Origin: Desmodus rotundus
Taxonomy: Eukaryota; Chordata; Mammalia; Chiroptera; Phyllostomidae
Assembly: GCF_022682495.2 (NCBI RefSeq)
Contig: NC_071399.1
Coordinates: 56,288,873-56,352,872 of the forward strand
Direction: 5' to 3'
Length of the DNA stretch: 64,000 bases
Below the pieces are notes generated by a model, which did not search any database, was not told where the DNA came from, and worked only from the letters and a program-made list of their open reading frames with translations. Made by a program: the position numbers and the translations under genes. This document shows, piece after piece, positions 22,440-34,255 of this stretch; the first letter of the stretch is position 1; each line of letters opens with the position of its first letter.

Positions 22440-22990
22440 GAAGGCTTTAATGTTTCTCTGGGCTAAAGCAAATTTAGGAGGTTACTTCCTGCCTCTCAGT
22501 CCCTGATCTCCCTTTCCATTGTGCCTTGACTTGAGAAAACTTGTAACTGCAAGTTCTTTCTCTGTACTTTTAAGATGTAAATCCTCTTAAAAGCTTTCTG
22601 ATAGCTTTAAAACCCAGAACCTTCTTTCTAAATGACCTGACAGCCATTCTTTGAAATTTAATCATTAGGGAAGACAGCCCAGCTATCTTCCCAATTTCTG
22701 TGGGAGGGTCAAAGTCTAACTTCAGCAGACACTTTTTTCCAAGTTGTAAAACTGTCTCCTGTCATGAAGATACAAGAAAGTTTACTTTTCCTTTGGGTAA
22801 GACCAATTAAGAAAGACAGATGGCCTATGATTCCCCCAAGCACACTCTAGCTCTTAAACATTCCCTAGACATTTTTTCAGCAGTTTAGTCCAGTCCCAGT
22901 TCTGGCCTCTCTACCCTTTCCAATAGCCCTAAATAAAGTCATCCTCCTGTTGCCAGTGGAAGTGGGCTCTATCATGGGATCAAGAGAAAA
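22440..22990 (+). repeat. Possible LTR, sense strand
   Basis: A block of balanced composition that ends with 'CCCTAAATAAAGTCATCCTC', a polyadenylation signal in an LTR-like setting. I could not find TG/CA ends or a duplication, and have no second copy here for comparison. The following 23000-23710 is likewise not AT-rich and has 'GAACCAATCAGAAACCTG' on the minus strand, recalling an LTR CCAAT region, but I cannot call it. Confidence 0.35.
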
Positions 22991-23336
22991 GCATTTCACT
23001 GACCCACACATGGGAGATTGGTGTGGCAAGGTTCATTTTGGTAGAAGCTGCCCCTGTGTCCCATCTCTCTTTGTTCTGCCATGGAAATAGGCCAATTATG
23101 TCTTCAATGAGGCCAAAACAAAGACCAGTATCCAGAGTTTCTCTTTCATATTAAAGCTTAGTCCTTTGTAGCCCACAGCTTCCTGCTAAGCAGTCTCGGT
23201 TCCCATCCAGGTAGCTTAACTTGTGTTTGAGCTCTATTCCATTGCTGGCCCACAGTATTCCAGTTGCCTGGAGCCTGGGGCCATGTGGTTATGGAGAGAG
23301 ATGATACACACTCATGGGGCAAGTGTAGGCGAAATA

Positions 23337-23393
23337 GAAAGAGATAGGGAGGGAGAGAGAGACAGAAAAACAGAGAGAGAGATAGAGAGATAG
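23337..23393. repeat. GA-rich simple repeat
   Basis: A run of GA, GGGA and GATA units. A second, shorter GA run lies at 23970-23993. Confidence 0.85.
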
Positions 23394-24122
23394 TACTTTT
23401 TGTTTCCTGGGACTATATTATCTTGGGAAGTACCAGGAACATTTTCAAGATAACCAGTCAACTTCAGGTTTCTGATTGGTTCACCCTCTAGTTAGACTGA
23501 CAGGCCTCTGTGGTCAAAGACCTCCCCATGTGCCATGTTGACTTCTACTGTGCATGTGCTTTCCTCACCCTGTTACCGCCACTAATCTGGTGCAGGATGG
23601 GTGAAAGGAGGGCTGTCAGTCCTTGGCAGGGCAGTGTTGTGATCCCCCGGAGTGTGTGAAGCTATAGCCTCCTGGCTAAGAAAACAGGCTTATGAGCCCT
23701 GGTTGATTATGTTCAACAATGTCCAGTTTTCTTTGTTTCTTTCATTATTAATAATTAGCTATCAAAGATAACAGTACCTGTATAAATTTATCCAGTGAAA
23801 ATTTTGCTTTTAGATAGAAAATATTTACCCTGGCTTTACAGATTTTTCCCAAATTACTTTTAATTGCAAATGGAAAATATTAACTATACAGAGACAAACT
23901 GAAACTGAAGAAGTACAGTGCATGCCATATATTTTATTATACAGATGTATGTACACAGAGTAAGAGAAGTGAGAGAGAGAGAGGGAGAGAGAACAATAAA
24001 GCAAATATAGCAAAATGTGGAACTTTGGTGAAATGGTTAAATGAATCTGAGAGTTTATTTTCTTAATAATAATGTTCTAAAAATTTAAATTTAATTTGAA
24101 ATAAAAATGTTTAATTAATTTA

Positions 24123-24338
24123 CCATATTTTTCAGACTATAAGACCCAATTTTCCTCCCCCAAATTTGGGAAGAAAATGGGGGTTGCGTCTTATAGTCCG
24201 AATGTATCTTACATTTACATTGGTGAAATATTATGTTATTTACGTTATTAAATAGTTTACCACATTTTTTGCTTCAAAAATCTTTTCCTATTTTCCTTCT
24301 TTAAAACCTAGGTGTGTCTTATGGTCCAAAAAATATGG
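24123..24338. mobile_element. 216-base MITE with a three-arm hairpin
   Basis: The terminal inverted repeats are 'CCATATTTTTCAGACTATAA' at the left and 'TTATGGTCCAAAAAATATGG' at the right, with TA at 24121-24122 and 24339-24340, as in Tc1/mariner-type MITEs. An extra inner arm, 'GTCTTATAGTCCGAA' (24188-24202), is also the complement of the left arm ('GACTATAAGAC', 24135-24145). The left 80 bases can therefore fold alone or pair with the right end. There is no coding capacity. The pattern recalls a dispersed element known to me from vertebrate genomes, but I cannot name it with certainty. Confidence 0.8.
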
Positions 24339-25264
24339 TAATTAAAATACCAACAAAGGTAATGTACCTTGAGTACTTCTTTTCTCTGCCTTTTTAATCA
24401 TATCATTACCAATACCTAGGACTAAAGGCAGGAGTACCTCAGATTTAGGCCAACTATGACCTTTATTACTAATAAAGACAATATTGGCACATATGACTTA
24501 TGTCATCATTCCAATGGAATTTCTTAACACTTTGGGTTTAAATGTTTAGGTTGTAGTCAGTCAGAGTATCAAGGAGAAAACTTTCTTTTATCCTCAAGGT
24601 TCTTTTCTTTGGTCTCATCAGAGAGATTATCAAGAGAAAAATCACTAAATTTAACTACATACATATGTATGGGAACCCCGTGTCATTGAGAATGTCAGAG
24701 ACCACACACACAGGAGACATTCAGAGAGAAAAAGGGAAAATGAGGTATAGATGGCATTTTGAGTGAAGAATGAGGTAAGGCACTTTGAAGTTTTAGAAGG
24801 TAATCACAGAGAGAGCACACGTGCAGATATCAGTAGTTTGTCCTCTCCTTACACATGTGTTATATCTGATAATCTCTCATTATAGACAAGGCCCTTAATT
24901 AAAATTTTACCAGGTAGTTCAGGGATGAGAGCAGAAGTTTCTCCTGAGCCAACAGGGTCTTTCTTGTCCTTAACTCAAAACAACCCATATACCATACAGG
25001 CATACCTTTGGATGGCTCATTCAGAACCACTGTAAGAGCTAATGCTCTTCTTATTTAAAGGTCAAAATTCCATCAGGACAAACTTGATTTCACCTTTAAG
25101 AAACCAATTCACAATATCAACCCTTAATCATTTAATTGTTCCTGGAACCACTAAGCATTAGTCGATAATCTGATCCCAGAAGATACTTAAAAGCATGGAA
25201 GCAATGTATTAATTAATTCCCAGGTCACTTTTGTAAACAGAGATTGCAAAAAAGGAGTCATTTA

Positions 25265-25690
25265 TGTCAGGGTAACTAAAGTGGAGCCAGAAGGCCACAA
25301 AGAAGATTTTCTTGTGCATGTTCTACCCAGCAGATTTCTCCACGAACTTTTGAAATTCTGAGTTATTCCTGGACCTTGTTCTTTCTCACCATGACAACTT
25401 GGTCATCTACATTCTTTTGCCAACCAGCATACTTCATTTGCATGTTAAATTCAACCAATCTCAATTAATCTAACCCAACCAGAATCCTGCATTTACATCA
25501 AGAGGGCCAGATGGAGAATCACACAGGTAGCCTGAGCCCTTATGAGCCCTGACTTTCTCAGTTCTCTTCAGAGCCAACTTCTGCCTGCCACTGAATCTGT
25601 GTTCCCTGGTTGCAACCTCTGATGTGAAAATAAAAGCTTTTTATTTTTCTTTTAGTTTAAGCCTCTATTTTGGTTAATAGTTTGTATTCA
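25265..25690 (+). repeat. Probable solo LTR, sense strand
   Basis: It begins 'TGTCAGGGTAACTAAAGTGG' and ends 'GGTTAATAGTTTGTATTCA', a TG...CA structure of 426 bases. The order inside is LTR-like: a CCAAT element ('ATTCAACCAATCTCAATT') at about 25450, then 'GAAAATAAAAGC' as the poly(A) signal at about 25627 and a T-rich U5. No target duplication was seen. The region before it (24341-25264) has no named feature. Confidence 0.58.
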
Positions 25691-25851
25691 AAGTTGAAAT
25701 TAATTTCCTGTCATATTCTCCATCCTAAATTATGCTTACCTCCTTGTTGAATAAAGTCATTGAATTAAAAAAAGTAAGATTAAATGACAACATGAAGATA
25801 TAACACATATTCCAAAAATCTAATTTAATTTTATCCCATTGTTAAAAAAAA

Positions 25852-26335
25852 GGCCCCAAAATTGTGTGTCACTCATGCTAAAAGCCCGTAACAAATCTAG
25901 ATTTAATACCTGATTTAATTGCAGTTTCCATCTCTCCCAGAATATAATCATAATCATGATTATATTAATATGATCATAATCAAGATTATATTAATATGAT
26001 CATAATCAACTTCTCTGAATTATCTGCTCAAGCACCAATAAGGTAATCTGTCACATGGGTCCTCTTCATGCTCCAAAGAAAGAAGAGGCAACCAACATGA
26101 TAAAACAGTGCCATGCCATTCTCCCCTAAAGAAGATGCCCTGCTCTAAAAATAATCCTTTCTTTTCTTTTATTGGACAAGGGACAATCTCCCTTATTCAA
26201 CCTTGTTCTTATGAAAACCTTCCATTTTGTTCAGCCCCTCAGAATGCCCTTCTAAATGGGATGTTGCCTCATTCATGAATCACTTCTTAAAACCAGGAAC
26301 TTCATATGTACTTGGTGAAATTTTATTTTAACACC
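25852..26335 (+). repeat. Solo LTR, family X copy 2
   Basis: It is collinear with the block at 21669-22137: 'GTGTCACTCATGCTAAAAGC', 'ATCTAGATTTAATACCTG', 'AGCACCAATAAGGTAATCTG', 'GATAAAACAGTGCC', 'AAAAATAATCC', a TATA-like 'CTTATGAAAACCTTCC', 'GGATGTTGCCTCATTCATGA'. It carries an internal 26-base tandem repeat (25948-26010) that copy 1 lacks. The ends are not defined. Confidence 0.62.
25948..26010. repeat. 26-base tandem repeat, 2.4 copies
   Basis: The unit starts TCATAATCA and ends TTAATATGA. Copies 1 (25948-25973) and 2 (25974-25999) differ at one base and a partial third copy follows. It is nearly self-complementary and lies in LTR family X copy 2. Confidence 0.85.
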
Positions 26336-26644
26336 ATAAACTTCCCACAGATAACTAGTTTAACAAGTAAAACATTTGATTGAAGTTAATATCTGAAACC
26401 AATGATTCGATAAAATTCAAAAGCCATTGTTCCCAATTTGTAACATGTGTACTAAAACTCCCTAAAGATTTGAAAGAGATTTCCTAGGAAGATGCTAATT
26501 TTGGTATTTGCATTCACCCTATCTGAAGAGCCTGCATCTGAACTGACTACATCTTCTTTGATAGTGACATTTCAGACACTGACAACTGCAACACCCTCTT
26601 AAAACAAATTTATTTGAGGTGACCTTTTTTCCTTATTTACTATT

Positions 26645-26986
26645 TCTGCCTTAGTCAGTTTGAGCTACTATTAAAAAAGTGCCATTGACTGGGTGGTTTA
26701 AAAACAACAGAATTTTATTTTCACAGTCTGGAGGCTGCAAGTCTTGAGATTAGGGCACCAGCATGGCTGGTTCTGGGGAGCGCTCTCTTCAGAGTGGCTG
26801 GGTTTGTATCTTCACGTAAGGGGAAAAGAAGATGAGAGAGCTCTCTGGGGTTCCTTGCGTAAGGGTGCTAATCCCAGTCATGAGGGCTCCACCTTTGTGA
26901 CCTAATTACCTCTGGGCACCCCCACTCCTAATACCACCACCTTAGAGATTAGGCTTTGGGCAAAACACAAACATTCAATTTATTGC
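26645..26986 (-). repeat. MLT1-type LTR, antisense
   Basis: The familiar antisense MLT1 order is present: 'CTTAGTCAGTTTGAGCTACT', 'GACTGGGTGGTTTAAAAACA', 'TCACAGTCTGGAGGCTGCAA', 'TCATGAGGGCTCCACC', 'AACATTCAATTTATTGC'. MLT1 LTRs belong to the non-autonomous MaLR group shared by placental mammals, so this is an old insertion. The exact subtype is not determined. Confidence 0.75.
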
Positions 26987-29399
26987 AACATTCTAAACCT
27001 CTTTTTTTCCTCTTGGTTTCTAAACTTTGTCAAGGACTTGAATATGCACTTTATCTACTAATGTAGCATTAATACACTCTTAACATGTAGGCGTTTATGG
27101 CCTCATGTCAAATGAAGGAGATTTTCAGACCTACTCCTAATATTCATGGGGCCTAGGAGAATAGTATAAGAACAATCTTATACACCGTTTCCCTAATGTT
27201 GCTTCTCATCCTACAAGTCTGAATTTGTAAACTTTCCCTGACAAGGTGTCCCTCCATGCCCCACCTCATAGTTGTGTGCTGACAGCATCACATTTTAAGT
27301 TCTTCAAAGGCAAATGAGGCTGAAGGTCAAGGCATAAATTTAGATTTCTCGGAACCCAAGAATATCAACCAAACCATGGGCTGTGGGCAAAGCCAGCTCC
27401 TCACCCTTGGGATCTTTCCTCTGTGCTTCCATTCACATGTCTTTTATTCTAGAAACAGTAAAAAAGTGGCCACTTGGCTATGATTTAGATTTAGGGATAT
27501 GCACACCTGTTACCTCGCACCCTCAGGAAGAGGGATCTAGGAAAGGCTCTGTGCAATCCTTGAAAGTGGGTACAGGGCCATTCGGGCAGGATATTCCAAA
27601 GTTCTGAATATGCCTTCTGTAGAGCTCATGGGAAACCTTGGTTTAAAAGTAGCTCTGATTGTAGCCACTACCTTTTTCTATGTCATGTTTTATACCTAGG
27701 AACACTACCTTCTACGAAGTTGTTTCCCTCTGTAATTGCATGCAGAGCTAACTTAGGCTCATTGCTAGCAACTGTGGAACACCCGTGCCCAGATATTTAA
27801 AGTAGTGTTGTTACACCTTATAATGTCCACAAAACATGTGTAATGAAAACTGTTTTCCCTGGCCTCAACTGCCACTATATACTAAGGTATTTTCAACCTT
27901 TTATTTGCTAAAGTACTTACTGTCTTCATTCACATATTAAGGTTTGTGTATGGCTTTGCAAGGCCAACCTTGTAAAGTTGCACATTTCATCTTATATCTT
28001 CCACAGTGTGGGTAAGACTATCTGTGTGGAAGTCTAGGGTTTGCTTGCCAGAGCTAAGTAAACTAGCATTTGCCCATTACTCATCCAGAATCTGTTGGAG
28101 GATCCCCTGGTCATGGACCTTCCAAGGTCTATAAAGCAGCTGTACCTTAGCCTGAGGCAAGAGTTGCCTCATGCCTTTGATGAACCCTGAAACTTTGCAC
28201 TAGGACCTGCCTGTACGTATATCCATCCCTGTCTTCTATAAATTCATTTACTTTCCAGTAAATAAGGCTGACGTAAGTTGTAGTGACCCGGTCAGATCAC
28301 ATGTAATCTAAGGCTTACAGGCATTCACTTAGACAACAGCAGTAAGTGAGCCACCCACATAAGGGAAACTCCGGCACATGGCCTGGCCTGATTTAGTCTT
28401 TATAGACTATCAAGATCAAAACTCCCGTATTGCATATCCAAGTCCAAAGCCCCAACCGCCACATTTATTTTTTCCATACATTTTACTTTCTGTCTTTCCT
28501 GAGACACATTGATCATTACAATAAATGTGTTTTAAGAGCCCAATTAATACTACCTTGTTTTTTTCAATATGAGTGAGCATCCAGTTGAGTAATCCCATAA
28601 GTAATTAAAGCTGCTCAGGACAGAGATGTTATTTTTTATCATTGATAAAGTTAATATTGAGATTTATTTTCCTGTACAAAAGAGGACTTCATAATACTGA
28701 GCTCATGAATGAGATTCAGTAACAATGGCCAGCAACCTTGTAAGGACGAGATAAAGAGCAATGGACCAGGCTGATGAGGTCCAGGTTGTCTTTCCAATGT
28801 CACTATTCAGACACATTGCCATCCAATCCCTGACCTTCCCCTACAGGAAGAAAGCACGTAAAACACAAGGCAGAAATGTTTGATTGTAAAGGTCTTTCCA
28901 TGTTACACCAGGTATAAACACATCAGGATGGCGATGCAAAAAGTAAAAGATGTTATATTTTATAGGAAAAAGACAAAGGAAAAGTGATTGAAACCTGAAC
29001 ATTTAGGGCATCAGAAAAAGACACTCGTCATTTAGCACAATTTTATAAACCTCCAGTTTGCCAAAACTTTCTAGCCCCAATTCTCAGTAGGTCAATGTGA
29101 AAGAAAATACTAATTGGTGCTTTTAAACTAATGGAAACAGTATCATGACCTTGTACATGAAAGGTGCTCCTGCTGGCAGGCATATTTACCAGAGATTTTG
29201 TAAACAAATTATTGTTTGGCTTCCTGTATCTCTGGAACTTTCTTAGATGAGCCTATTAGTAAATTGTAAGTCTTCTTAACAAAGTGAGATTTTAGGGTGT
29301 TATTTAGAATTTTGTCAAATTTTAACCTATTTAACCAAGTACATTCAAACATTTGACATAAAACATTTTGCCCTTTAGAGGTCAACTTTAATATATCAG
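26987..29399. other. Unassigned 2.4 kb
   Basis: Moderate composition, no long open frame (the longest has 74 codons) and no repeat family I can name. Parts may be old LTR or internal retroviral sequence, because the base composition resembles the neighbouring LTRs. I found no ends, duplications or convincing motifs. Confidence 0.4.
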
Positions 29400-30110
29400 G
29401 GAGATCTGTCTATCTCTGTCTGACTTGTTTCACTTAACACAATACCCTCTAGGCCCATTTGTGTTGTCACAAATGACAGGATTTGAAAAGAAAAATACTC
29501 TACAGTTTCACTTATATGTGGAAAAAAAGATAAAAATGAATCAACAAACAAAACAAAACAGAAACAAATGCATAGATGCAGAGAACAAACTGATAGTTGC
29601 CAGAGAGGAAGGGGGTGGCGGTTGGCAGAAGAGAAAAAGGGAGTTAAGTACAAATGTTTTCCCTTGGCCAGTCAGTTAGTTGGAGTATTGTCACGTAACT
29701 AAAAGGTTGCAGGTTTGATTCCAGGTCAGGTCACATACCGAGACTGCAGGCTCCATCCTTGGTCTGCGTTTGTACCGCAGGCAACCAAACAAAGTTTACT
29801 GCTCACATCTATGTTTATCTTTCTCCCTCCCTCTTTCTCTAAAAGCAATGGAAAAAATGTCCCTGGGGAAGGACAAAAAGAAAGAAGTACAAACTTTCTG
29901 TTATAAAATAAGTCATGGGATGTAAAGTACAGCATAGAAAACAGGGTCAATAATATTGTAATAACTATAAAATGATGGATGACTACTCAACTTTTTGTGG
30001 TGCTCACTTCCTAAGCTATGTAAATGTTAAATCACTATGTTACACAACTGAAACCAACATAATATTATATTTCAACTCTAATTGAAATCAATTAAAATCG
30101 ATTATTATTG
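29400..30110 (+). repeat. LINE-1 3' end with inverted 5' tip, split by a SINE
   Basis: About 85 bases at the left (29400-29485, 'GTTTCACTTAACACAATACC') are antisense L1, after which the sense 3' end runs: 'CAGTTTCACTTATATGTGGA', 'CAAACTGATAGTTGCCAGAG', and, after the SINE, 'GTTACACAACTGAAACCAAC'. This is the arrangement produced by twin priming. A VES SINE at 29655-29884 interrupts it, so the SINE is younger. Confidence 0.78.
29655..29884 (+). repeat. VES-type SINE, diverged, with target duplication
   Basis: It is flanked by AAGTACAAA at 29646-29654 and 29885-29893. The head is diverged ('CCCTTGGCCAGTCAGTTAG') and the B box reads 'GGTTTGATTCC'. A 'CTCCCTCCCTCTTTCTCTAA' body and A-rich tail follow. 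Confidence 0.85.
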
Positions 30111-31564
30111 AAACATCAGGGTCAACTAAGATACTTCTTGTATTCTTCATCATTCTTACTGGCTTGATCATTAATTAACTGGATAGATAGATATAATAGA
30201 TGATAGATAACTAGATATAGATATCTATATCTTTTTTAGTTAGATGAGTTCTAAATTTGTTACTAATTTATCAAGAAACATTTTATTTGTCATAAGTGTA
30301 TTTTGGAAGTTGAATTTGGTTGGGTTAAATCCTAATCTGAGGTCTGACAATAACCTGATACATACATTTGAACAAATTGTTTAATTTCCCTGAGCTCCTT
30401 TTTTTCCCAACTGTAATGAATTCTCAGCCATTCCGATTCCAGCTCCATGTGGATGCATTGCTAATAGGCAGGTCATTTCAGTAAGGAAGCTCTGGGATTT
30501 AAAGCAATGGATCATGTGAGAGTCATATACCCAGGACAAATTTAATAACACTCTCTGATATTCATTTTCATTATTTCAAAAATAATATTGTACATGATAT
30601 CATTTGCTTTCAAGAATCAGAGGAGGGAAGTATTTCAGGGGCAGTGCTCACATTACATTACTATATGACTTGGTGATTGAGTTAAAATTTATTTTAGCCA
30701 TAATTTCTATTTAATCTCATCAGAAGAGTTTATAATACTTATTTAGTGACTGGAATTGGTATTATATATTTACAAGTCATTATTTTCTCACCTTTGTTTC
30801 TGACAGAACAATCTTTGTTCTACTAAGGCAATGCCTCTGTCCTCCTGACCATCTCAGAGCTATGGTTCTAGGATTAATAAAGAGTGCCATGGCTGCTTTG
30901 TGTGGCAAAGCAGAATGATAGAGCAAGTGCAGGTACAGTTTTGACATGAAACTAAACAGTTTTTCTTCTATTTCTGACACTCATCTAATGGTGAAATGTT
31001 TACTCTTGACAACTTACCAATCTCATGCCTAATGAGAAGTAGCACACTGTCTTAGTAACCTTTTCCAATCATATGATCCAGATGTCCATCTATCTCTAGT
31101 AAATCAGAAGTAAAATAGGGATATTACCAGCATTTTTTTTATGCCTGAATTGTTAATTTGTGTCAAAATCAAGTTTTCCTAAATTGTTACCAACATTTAG
31201 TGGCATGTTCCCCCAAAATGCATCTTAATTGTTTATTTTTGTGAATCAAAATATGTTTGCTATGGAACATAATTTTTATATACTGGACACATCAACATTT
31301 TTAATCTATTTCTATAATAAAAATGTAATTCTGAAATAAAAAAACAAAAGAATGATGAGATAAATTAAATTTCTCAAAGACACTCATTGTTACACATTAG
31401 TATTGTGACATTAGTATATACATAAATGTAATTTTAATGTAAAAGCTAATATTAAATTAGGATATCAGAATTAATACTTTATACATTAAGAACATATGTA
31501 TATAGTTGTAGTAAAGGAAATATACGTTTCCATTTTATTGTTATTATGAACTAAAAGTGTACAT
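30111..31564. other. Unassigned DNA with (GATA)n and a MIR trace
   Basis: GATA/TAGA units occur at 30181-30235. 'TTTAATTTCCCTGAGCTCCT' at about 30380-30400 looks like a MIR trace. Otherwise I see no gene or repeat; the 66-codon frame at 30780-30980 (minus) is not coding-like. Confidence 0.45.
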
Positions 31565-32510
31565 TTACTCACACACATATCATCAACTAATTTATGACAA
31601 AGAATCCAAGAATATTCAATGGGGAAAGTACAGTCTCATGAATAAAATAATGTCCAGAAATTTGGACAGTCACACGTAAAATAATAAAACTGGACCACTG
31701 TATTTACCACACACAGAAATTAACCAAATGTGTTAAAGACTTAGTGTAAGACCTGGACCATAAAGCCCCTACAGAAAAAACAGGTGGCAAGCTCCTTGAT
31801 GTAGGTCTTAGCAATGATGTTTTAAATGTTATAGCTAAAGCAAAAAAATAAGCAAGTGGACTACATCAAACCAAAAAGTCTCTACATATCAAGGGAAATC
31901 ATCAACAAAACAAAAATGCAACCTACTTAATGGGAGAAAATATTTGAATATCATATGTCTGATAAGAGTTTAACATCTAAACCATATGAAGAACTCATAC
32001 AACTCAATAGTACAAAATCCCAAACCATCAGATTAAAAAAATAAGCAAAAGATGTGATAGACATTTTTCCAGAGAAGACTTACAAAGAGTAACCAGGTAT
32101 ATGAAAAGATGATCAATATCATTAATCATCTTGGAAACGTAAATCAAAACAACAATGAATTATCACCTCACGTCTTTTAGAATGGGATTATATAAGATAC
32201 AAGAAATAACAAGTGTTGGTGAAGATGTAGAGAAAAGGAAATCTTGGTGCACTATAGTTAGAAATGTAAATTCAGTCATAGAAAAGTATGAAATCTTGTC
32301 ATTTGTGACAACACGGATTCATGTTGTGGGCATTATGCTAAGCAACGTAAGTTAACAAAGACAAATATTGTATAATCTCTTACATGTTTAATTGTTTTAG
32401 AAAGGTTCATAGAGAACAGATTGGTGGTTGCCAGAGATGAGATTTGGAAGGTGGGAGAAATAAGTAAACTGTTGTTTTCTTTTAAAGTTTAAATACATTG
32501 AATAATTTAT
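31565..32510 (+). repeat. LINE-1 ORF2 end and 3' UTR, sense
   Basis: The sequence follows L1 ORF2 C-terminal coding: 'TCATCAACTAATTTATGACA', 'AGAGTTTAACATCTAAACC', 'CATTTTTCCAGAGAAGAC', 'AATGGGATTATATAAGATAC', then 3' UTR 'GGTGGTTGCCAGAGATGAGA'. Several hundred expected bases are missing at about 32280, where 'TGTAAATTCAGTCATAG' runs directly into 'AAATCTTGTCATTTGTGAC', a deletion. All frames are broken. Confidence 0.78.
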
Positions 32511-32544
32511 TAAAAATGCATATTCACCCTTCATTAAATGGTTA

Positions 32545-34255
32545 AATTGTTTTTTGACAGTTTTACTGAGGTATAATGGATAAATTAAATTTTACATATA
32601 TTAAAGATTATAACATGATGATTTGACATAAGTATACTTTGTTAAATGATTGCTACAATCTGGTTAATTAATACATTCATCATCTCAGTTACTTGTATGT
32701 GTGTGTGGTGAGATGCTTAAGTTTTACTCTCTTAGCAAATTTCAAGTATACAACACAGAATTAATAACTATATTCATACATATTTAATCCCCAATCCAAC
32801 TTATAACAAGGTTTGCACTCTTAAGTTAGCAACCCCTCATCTCTCCCACCCCAGAGACACTGGGAACCACCATTCCACTCTCTGTTTCTATTAGTTCATC
32901 TTTTTTAATATGCCACATATGAGTGACATAATGCAGTATTTCTTTTCTATCTTTCATTTTTCACATAACGATGTTCTCTGGGTTCATCAGTGTCACAAGT
33001 GACAAGATTTCATTTTTTTATGGTTTTTATTATTCATTCTTTACCCATTCTTTATCCATTCATTCAATAGGTTGTTTTTTTTTGTACCTTGGTTATCATA
33101 AACAATGCTGCAATAAACAGTGTATGCATGTATCTTTTCATGTTACTGTTTTCATTTTCTTTGAATAAAAACCCAGAAGTGGAATGGCTAGGTCATATGG
33201 TACCTCTATTTTTAGTGTTTTTAGAAATATTCATACTATTTTCTATAATGACTATACCAATTTACCTTCTCACCAACTGTATGCAAGGGTTTCTTTTTCT
33301 CCATATCCTTACCAACATTTGTTATTTGTTACTTTTTGATAAAAGCCTTTCTAACATGTATGAAGTGGTATCTATTGTGGTTTGATGTGCATTTCCCTGA
33401 TGATTAGTGACGTTCATTTCTTTTTCATGTACCTATTCATTTTTAATCAAGTTAATTTTTAAATTTTTTATTGAGTTGTACATATTTTATATATTTTGTA
33501 TATTAATTTTTATCAGAGAGATAATTTGCAAATATGTTTTCCAATTTCATGCATTGCTTTCTCATTTTGCTGTTTCCTTGTTTTGTAGAGCTTTTTAGCT
33601 TGATGTAGACTCACTTGTTCACTTTTGGTTTTCTTGACTGTGCTTTTAGTGTCATCTCTGAAATACTGTTGCCAAGACCAGTGTCAGGTAGCTTTTTCCA
33701 GATGTTTTTCCCCCCCTTAGGCGTTTTATGGTTGCAGATCTTACATTTGAGTACTTAATCCATTCCTTTTAATTTTTGTGTTGTGAGTTAGACGCCCAGT
33801 TTTATTCTCCTGCATTTGGATATCTAGTTTTCCTAACACCTTTTATTGAAGATATTTTTACCCATTTTGTATTCTTGGCACCCTTGTCAAAAATCAGTTG
33901 ACCAAATATAATGGGTTTATATTTGGGTTCTCTATATTGTTCCATTGGTCACATAAACATGTGTTTCAAAACCAACAAAACCATAATGTTTTGATTCCCA
34001 TACCTCTGTAATATAGTTTGAAATCAGAAGTGCAATACCTTCAGCCTTATTCTTAGTTCATCTTTTTCATGGTTTCTTTGGCTATTTAGTATCTTTTCTG
34101 TTTTCATACAAATTTTAAGATTGCTTGTCTTATTTTTGTGAAAAATACTATTAGAATTTTGATAAGGATTGCATTGAATCTGTGGATTGCTATAAGTAGT
34201 ACGGACATTTAAATAATATTCATTCTTTTAATCTATGAGCATGGAATATCATTCC
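32545..34255 (-). repeat. LINE-1 3' UTR and ORF2, antisense
   Basis: It begins with the antisense 3' UTR 'TGACAGTTTTACTGAGGTAT' and passes through antisense ORF2: 'AACAATGCTGCAATAAACAG', 'GAAGTGGAATGGCTAGGTCA', 'TTCATTTCTTTTTCATGTAC', 'CCATTGGTCACATAAACATG', up to 'TCTATGAGCATGGAATATC'. It is tail to tail with the sense L1 ending at 32510. The short plus-strand frames are shadows. Confidence 0.8.

Noticed and set aside
22440..23710. Possible gene-associated CpG-rich region
   Set aside because: The composition is only less AT-rich than the surroundings. CpG is rare and the block ends in LTR-like poly(A) sequence.
27376..27607. An ATG-GGC start followed by a retroviral gag-like N-terminus
   Set aside because: The N-terminal Met-Gly and a few residues suggested a matrix protein remnant, but the frame stops early, no downstream motif is convincing in any frame and no primer-binding site or paired LTR could be tied to it.
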